A stretch of DNA of 8,428 nt from Armatimonadota bacterium (GTDB lineage Bacteria > Cloacimonadota > Cloacimonadia > Cloacimonadales > TCS61), in NCBI GenBank assembly GCA_030612605.1, contig JAUWNO010000075.1:1-8428 (forward strand), read 5' to 3'. This document shows, one piece after another, positions 5,398-8,428 of the stretch (positions within the stretch are counted from its first letter, which is position 1; every line of letters starts with the position of its first letter). Made by a program: the position numbers and the translations under genes. The notes below the pieces were generated by a model. It was not told where the DNA came from and did not search any database. It worked only from the letters and a program-made list of their open reading frames with translations.

Positions 5398-5421
5398 CCC
5401 TCTCTTGTGTTAAAGAGAGGG
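5398..5421. repeat. CCCTCTCTT/AAGAGAGGG hairpin
   Basis: A perfect 9-bp stem around GTGTTA. On the plus strand no T-run follows. On the minus strand a T-rich tract lies downstream, so it would look like a terminator there, but no minus-strand gene ends here. The neighbouring GACCGAGGGTGAG resembles a common intergenic repeat. Confidence 0.6.
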
Positions 5422-5517
5422 ACCGAGGGTGAGTTAGAGAATACTTAAAAAATGAAATAACAGGAAAGAATCAAAATAATAAATCTAAACAAAAATAAAT
5501 AAAAGAGAGGTTAAAAA

Positions 5518-6534
5518 ATGAAAAAAAGGATTTTATTATTTCTTTTCGTGTTTATGGTTTCGTGTCTTTTTTCCGATACAATTCTGATAACCATAACACC
5601 GGAAGGAGTGGAAACCGTAATAGAAAACACGGAACTGATTTTATCTGATCCGTTTGTGGAAGAAATTATTACCGGCACCACAGAACCGGAACAGGAAACT
5701 ATTGAAGAAACTGAAGAAAGTACTCTTTATGGTTTTGAAGCTGGAATTGAAATGACTGTTACAGGACCTACAAAAGCAATTTCTCTACCATTAGGTTATA
5801 CTTTCAAAAAAATCAATTTTGGCCTTACGATTCCTTATATCCTGAAAAGAGAAATGAGGTATTTGCTAAAAACTAAAACCGCATCAGGTATTGGAGATAT
5901 TTCATTTAAAGTGGGAACCAGCAGGTGGATTAACAATATTAATTTTGGTTTGAATGTTCAAGCTAAACTCCCCACTGGGGATTCGGAAAATATGGAAGAT
6001 GGTTATCTGGTTCCTCTTGGAACAGGTTCCACGGATTTTGTTCTGGATTTATCTGCATACAAATATATGCAGAAATATTCTCTCTCTGGAAATCTTATTT
6101 ATAAGTTCAATGGGATTAATGAAAAAACTGCACAACTACTTTATGATGATATGGACAATAATCCGGCAACTGATGATATTGAAACAATCAAATATGATAT
6201 TCATAATGGGAACATGCTCATTTTCAAAGGTAATTTAGACTATTATTTGGATAAATGGACTGTGGGTGGTTTGCTCGTTTTCTCAACTACGGCAGAAGGC
6301 TCTAAAGATATAATACGCACAAATAACTGGGGAGGACCAACCGTACAAGAGAATGATATTTCCAACCTGCAGGATATGACTCTGCTGGATATTATCCCAA
6401 TGGTTTCTTATCGTTTGTTACGAACAGATATAACATTACTGGCAAAAATACCCATCTTAACCAAAAGAAATGAAGCAAATGATGAGGATGAAAGAAAATT
6501 AGTTGTATCCTTCAAAGTCGGCAGGAAATTCTAA
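5518..6534 (+). CDS. Outer-membrane beta-barrel protein, PF13557-like
   Basis: A 338-residue protein predicted to form an outer-membrane beta-barrel. The signal peptide covers about residues 1-19 (cleavage after LFS). A short N-terminal part ends in an acidic linker (51-69, rich in E and T). From about residue 70 amphipathic strands alternate, with the family-typical GIGD at 124-127, LPTGD at 151-155 and GTGSTDF at 168-174, as in the Phenol_MetA_deg family (PF13557). The last residue is phenylalanine after an alternating strand (VVSFKVGRKF), the usual recognition signal for the BAM complex. Residues 210-220 (DDMDNNPATDD) form an acidic loop. The ribosome binding site AGAGAGG stands seven bases before the ATG. 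The cargo is unknown; the family name reflects an early annotation and not a proven role. It is paired with the lipoprotein gene that follows ten bases later. Confidence 0.75.
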   Translation: MKKRILLFLFVFMVSCLFSDTILITITPEGVETVIENTELILSDPFVEEIITGTTEPEQETIEETEESTLYGFEAGIEMTVTGPTKAISLPLGYTFKKINFGLTIPYILKREMRYLLKTKTASGIGDISFKVGTSRWINNINFGLNVQAKLPTGDSENMEDGYLVPLGTGSTDFVLDLSAYKYMQKYSLSGNLIYKFNGINEKTAQLLYDDMDNNPATDDIETIKYDIHNGNMLIFKGNLDYYLDKWTVGGLLVFSTTAEGSKDIIRTNNWGGPTVQENDISNLQDMTLLDIIPMVSYRLLRTDITLLAKIPILTKRNEANDEDERKLVVSFKVGRKF

Positions 6535-6544
6535 GGAGATGAAC

Positions 6545-6973
6545 ATGAAAAAAATATATTTAATAATAATCATAACATTTTTATTGGTTGTTGGATGTGA
6601 AAAAAACCAGGTTCTTCAATATCAAGTTTCGGGTGGAATTCAAATGAGATTTGTGAACACTCAATCGCAGCGTGAAGAATGGCCTGATGAATTTACAGCA
6701 AATGTGTTTATGAGTTATACTATTTGGGAAAGAGAAGGAGAAGTAACCGTTGAAATCGAAAAAGAACTTTTAATTCAAAAAGTATTATCAGATTCTATTT
6801 ATTATTATCAAGCAGTGGAAAATTTTGAAATCCCGGAAATCACTCAAGAAATCTGGCCGAGGATCAATGTTACAGCAAATATTAATGGAGAGGAATGGAC
6901 AGGTTTCGCAGATGTTCAACTTTTTCCCGGGCAGACTGTAAGCGTTGAAATCGAATTGTTCCCTGGTTTATGA
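6545..6973 (+). CDS. Small beta-rich lipoprotein paired with the barrel protein
   Basis: A 142-residue lipoprotein that I do not recognise. The signal peptide ends in the lipobox V15-V-G-C18, followed by glutamate. The rest looks like one or two small beta-sandwich domains: alternating strands such as GEVTVEIEKELLI, and an ending INVTANINGEEWTG with a last strand GQTVSVEIEL, like prealbumin- or Ig-like folds. The ATG at 6545 is chosen over the one at 6539 because AAGGAG (6533-6538) leaves six bases to it and none to the other. That binding site overlaps the stop codon of the barrel gene, so the two are very likely cotranscribed and translationally coupled. It may be a periplasmic partner of the barrel; no function can be assigned. 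Confidence 0.8.
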   Translation: MKKIYLIIIITFLLVVGCEKNQVLQYQVSGGIQMRFVNTQSQREEWPDEFTANVFMSYTIWEREGEVTVEIEKELLIQKVLSDSIYYYQAVENFEIPEITQEIWPRINVTANINGEEWTGFADVQLFPGQTVSVEIELFPGL

Positions 6974-7030
6974 GCAGATTTTGAAGGCTTTCCAACAGAA
7001 GGAGCAACTCCGCTTGATGTGTTCCGCTAG

Positions 7031-7051
7031 TTCCCAAATTCTGTTTGGGAA
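7031..7051. repeat. TTCCCAAA/TTTGGGAA hairpin, copy 3
   Basis: TTCCCAAA (7031-7038) pairs with TTTGGGAA (7044-7051) around TTCTG. It shares the stem with the copies at 576-600 and 683-707 but has a different loop. A second small hairpin follows, GAAAC (7065-7069) with GTTTC (7073-7077). Confidence 0.6.
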
Positions 7052-7089
7052 AACAATTGAATTAGAAACTCTGTTTCAGAATATTATAG

Positions 7090-7109
7090 ATTCCCGCTAT
7101 CGCGGGAAT
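7090..7109. repeat. ATTCCCGC/GCGGGAAT palindromic repeat
   Basis: ATTCCCGC (7090-7097) pairs perfectly with GCGGGAAT (7102-7109) around TATC. This ATTCCC..GGGAAT form is a known type of dispersed repeat (for example dRS3 of Neisseria). It lies between convergent genes and could help end transcription, though neither side has a T-run. Confidence 0.65.
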
Positions 7110-7179
7110 GACAGCGTTTATTGATGGGAATGACAGTATTTATTGTTGGGAATGACAGCGTGGAAGTTGGGAACGAGAG
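7104..7179 (+). repeat. 22-base tandem repeat starting GGGAATGACAG
   Basis: Units start at 7104, 7126 and 7148, with lengths 22, 22 and 21; each begins GGGAATGACAG, and the first two continue as variants of CGTTTATTGAT. A diverged fourth, GGGAACGAGAG, is at 7169-7179. The array grows out of the right arm of the palindrome at 7090-7109. Confidence 0.75.
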
Positions 7180-7184
7180 TACTA

Positions 7185-7694
7185 TTATTTTTTGATAAAG
7201 TAAAAAAAGTAAACTACTTGCGGAAATAATAAGAAAAAAGCGAAAATAAATAATAACCAGTTTTGAATATAACCATAAACCAGAATAAACAGAATTATAC
7301 AGTTAATAAAAATACTGGCTTTTCCAAGCAGATTTACCTTTATACCTTTTTTCTTGAAGATTGGCAGAATTACCAAAAAAACAATGATAAAAAGACTCCA
7401 GAATATGCCAAAGAAAATCAACCAATTTGTCAGGTTGTTTTTTATGCAAATTCCTACAAATACAAAGGAGAATAATAGTTTATCTGCGATTGGATCCATG
7501 TAAGAACCAAGCTTAGAAATCTGATTTAATTTTCTGGCTATGAAACCATCAAAAAGATCAGTGGCAAATGCAATACTCAAAACGATTAAACTTGCATCCC
7601 TGTAACCATTAATTATCAACCACATTATAACTGGAGCTGACAAAATCCTGATAAAATCTAAAATATTTGGTATTGTAAAAATTCTCTTATTCAT
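7185..7694 (-). CDS. pgsA: CDP-alcohol phosphatidyltransferase, probably PgsA
   Basis: A 169-residue membrane enzyme of the CDP-alcohol phosphotransferase family. The complete catalytic motif D-x2-DG-x2-AR-x8-G-x3-D-x3-D is present: D46, D49-G50, A53-R54, G63, D67 and D71, which bind the metal ions and the CDP group. The start MNKRIFTIPNILDFIRIL is typical of phosphatidylglycerophosphate synthase, which joins CDP-diacylglycerol and glycerol 3-phosphate in the inner membrane. Several further hydrophobic segments follow (for example around 90-113, 125-145 and 147-165). PgsA is preferred over cardiolipin or phosphatidylserine synthase by length and N-terminus, but these are close relatives. No clear ribosome binding site precedes the ATG (TAACGAA). 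Its leader contains an interspersed repeat fragment (CACTAAGACACAAAG at 7711-7725). It lies 240 bases downstream of the BatE-like gene on the same strand. Confidence 0.8.
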   Translation of the reverse strand: MNKRIFTIPNILDFIRILSAPVIMWLIINGYRDASLIVLSIAFATDLFDGFIARKLNQISKLGSYMDPIADKLLFSFVFVGICIKNNLTNWLIFFGIFWSLFIIVFLVILPIFKKKGIKVNLLGKASIFINCIILFILVYGYIQNWLLFIFAFFLLFPQVVYFFYFIKK

Positions 7695-7791
7695 TTCGTT
7701 ATTTTTTAACCACTAAGACACAAAGTTATTTATTTTCCTTTTCCTTTTTTTATTTTCTATTTTTTATTTTCAAATTTAAATTTATTACTCC

Positions 7792-7847
7792 AACCATTGC
7801 GAAGGTTAATTTAAAAGAATCTCTCTGGAAGAAACCATTCGCAAGGT
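7792..7847. repeat. Imperfect direct repeat AACCATT(GCG/CGC)AAGGT
   Basis: AACCATTGCGAAGGT (7792-7806) and AACCATTCGCAAGGT (7833-7847) are the same except that GCG and CGC are swapped, and they are 41 bases apart. The rest of the gap 7695-7934 is pyrimidine-rich on the plus strand and contains TGTCACGCCGTAG (from about 7877) resembling a repeat arm; no gene is visible there. Confidence 0.5.
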
Positions 7848-7930
7848 CTTTCATTTCTTTTTCCTTTTTCCTTCTTGTCACGCCGTAGAAATAATCTTCT
7901 TGCTTCTCTTTGCGTAGGCGGATTACTTTT

Positions 7931-7951
7931 TACTTTATACTTTATACTTTT
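7931..7951 (-). repeat. ACTTTATA simple repeat at the end of the BatE-like gene
   Basis: The run of TACTTTAT units on the plus strand supplies the last codons (KKYKV) and the stop of the minus-strand gene. The true C-terminal end may therefore vary between strains. Confidence 0.5.
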
Positions 7952-8428
7952 TATTGGGCAAGGATAAAGTAATCCTTTCAAATGTCTCCGAAAGAATCCA
8001 ACCTCCCAAGCCGTTTGGTAGTTTAATCAGACTCCAATCGTTTTCCTGCTTTTCAATTTCAAATATCATTCCTTCATGAATTGTAAAAACGCGAGTGAAT
8101 TCTTCGTCCGGTCCGCTATAGCCAATTACAGTGGAAGAGATGAGAACAGCCTGGTTTTCTTGATGATAAGAATTAAATTTCAGAAAGCTTAAGATTCCAA
8201 AAATAATTAACAAAACAACAAAAATCGAGATAATGAAAATGGGAACTGTTTTTTCTCGATTTCGATATTTAAGGTTAATAATATTAATCATGAAAATAAT
8301 TGCAAAAAGAAAAAATAGAGAAATTACACAAAGAAAATTGAGAGAGAAGAAGGAGAATATTTTTTCTTTGAATGACGAAAGAAAGTCGGTTTCGTCATCT
8401 GCTTGTTTATCTTTTGTGAAAGTAAGAA
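7935..8428 (-). CDS. batE: BatE-like membrane protein, C-terminal part
   Basis: The frame is open through the right edge, giving 163 visible residues; the ATG at 8291 is internal and the 45 residues upstream of it are in frame and hydrophobic. The architecture is two transmembrane segments (about fragment residues 25-48, containing FLCVISLFFLFAIIF, and 60-82, TVPIFIISIFVVLLIIFGIL), then a bacterial SH3 domain (about 92-150) with the typical SGPDEEFTRVFTIHEG and DWSLIKLPNGLGGWI. This matches the end of BatE proteins, which carry TPR repeats in front of the two helices; that part would lie outside the window. Bat proteins (with MoxR) are inner-membrane or periplasmic proteins linked to stress tolerance, with no settled mechanism. 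The SH3 domain probably faces the periplasm. The gene is followed on its strand by pgsA. Confidence 0.75.
   Translation of the reverse strand, partial: LTFTKDKQADDETDFLSSFKEKIFSFFSLNFLCVISLFFLFAIIFMINIINLKYRNREKTVPIFIISIFVVLLIIFGILSFLKFNSYHQENQAVLISSTVIGYSGPDEEFTRVFTIHEGMIFEIEKQENDWSLIKLPNGLGGWILSETFERITLSLPNKKYKV

Larger units (their letters stand above)
5166..5517. other. Gene-free region with hairpins and a tandem repeat
   Basis: No gene is visible in these 352 bases. TGTCATACTGAG at 5187-5198 is a degenerate half of the inner inverted repeat of elements A and B. CATCTT (5204-5209) and AAGATG (5222-5227) can pair. Then come an 11-bp inverted repeat (5283-5329), a 19-base tandem repeat (5332-5369), an A-rich tract, a 9-bp hairpin (5398-5421), and an AT-rich leader ending in the ribosome binding site AGAGAGG (5504-5510). 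I could not identify a convincing promoter for the next gene. Confidence 0.6.

Noticed and set aside
5398..5421. Hairpin read as a minus-strand terminator
   Set aside because: A T-rich tract follows on the minus strand, but no minus-strand gene ends nearby, and the sequence resembles a common intergenic repeat.
5557..5565. Lipobox-like MVSC in the signal peptide of the barrel protein
   Set aside because: Residues 13-16 have methionine at an unfavourable position, and the protein looks like a transmembrane barrel, so ordinary cleavage after residue 19 is more likely.
7104..7179. Regular repeats as a CRISPR array
   Set aside because: The units are directly adjacent with no unique spacers of typical length, degrade quickly, and no cas gene is present.

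Overview
The window is an AT-rich bacterial chromosome segment from a Gram-negative, probably anaerobic organism. Three outer-membrane-type lipoproteins or secreted envelope proteins and a beta-barrel protein imply two membranes. A ferredoxin-type 2-oxoacid oxidoreductase subunit implies anaerobic metabolism. BatE, the LpoB/COG3014/LPP20 trio and the dense short interspersed repeats would fit a member of the FCB superphylum, possibly Cloacimonadota. That placement is inference only; no rRNA or other marker is present.

Layout, plus strand: (1) 1-375, the C-terminal part of a 2-oxoacid:acceptor oxidoreductase gamma subunit, followed by an intrinsic terminator. (2) 376-834, a gene-free stretch with two related hairpins and short repeats. 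(3) 835-4391, three envelope genes: an LpoB-like lipoprotein, a COG3014-like TPR lipoprotein and an LPP20-family secreted protein. Both gaps between them hold a copy of the same palindromic element with terminal inverted repeats, in the same orientation. (4) 4392-4748, a mosaic of short repeats bounded by diverged inverted repeats. (5) 4749-5165, a YjbQ-family protein. (6) 5166-5517, gene-free with hairpins and a tandem repeat. (7) 5518-6973, an outer-membrane beta-barrel protein and a small lipoprotein in a tight pair.

Minus strand, converging on the above: (8) a BatE-like membrane protein with a C-terminal SH3 domain, open through the right edge (7935-8428), then (9) a CDP-alcohol phosphatidyltransferase, probably PgsA (7185-7694). 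The two convergent blocks are separated by 6974-7184, which holds hairpins and a 22-base tandem repeat.

Functionally the window is mostly cell-envelope biology: peptidoglycan synthase activation (LpoB-like), envelope lipoproteins, an outer-membrane barrel, and phospholipid synthesis. I do not see a defence system, CRISPR array, transposase or phage gene. The most unusual content is the non-coding repeat landscape, above all the paired element between the genes of the envelope trio. Several apparent protein-coding starts inside those repeats are artefacts, and I moved the starts accordingly.
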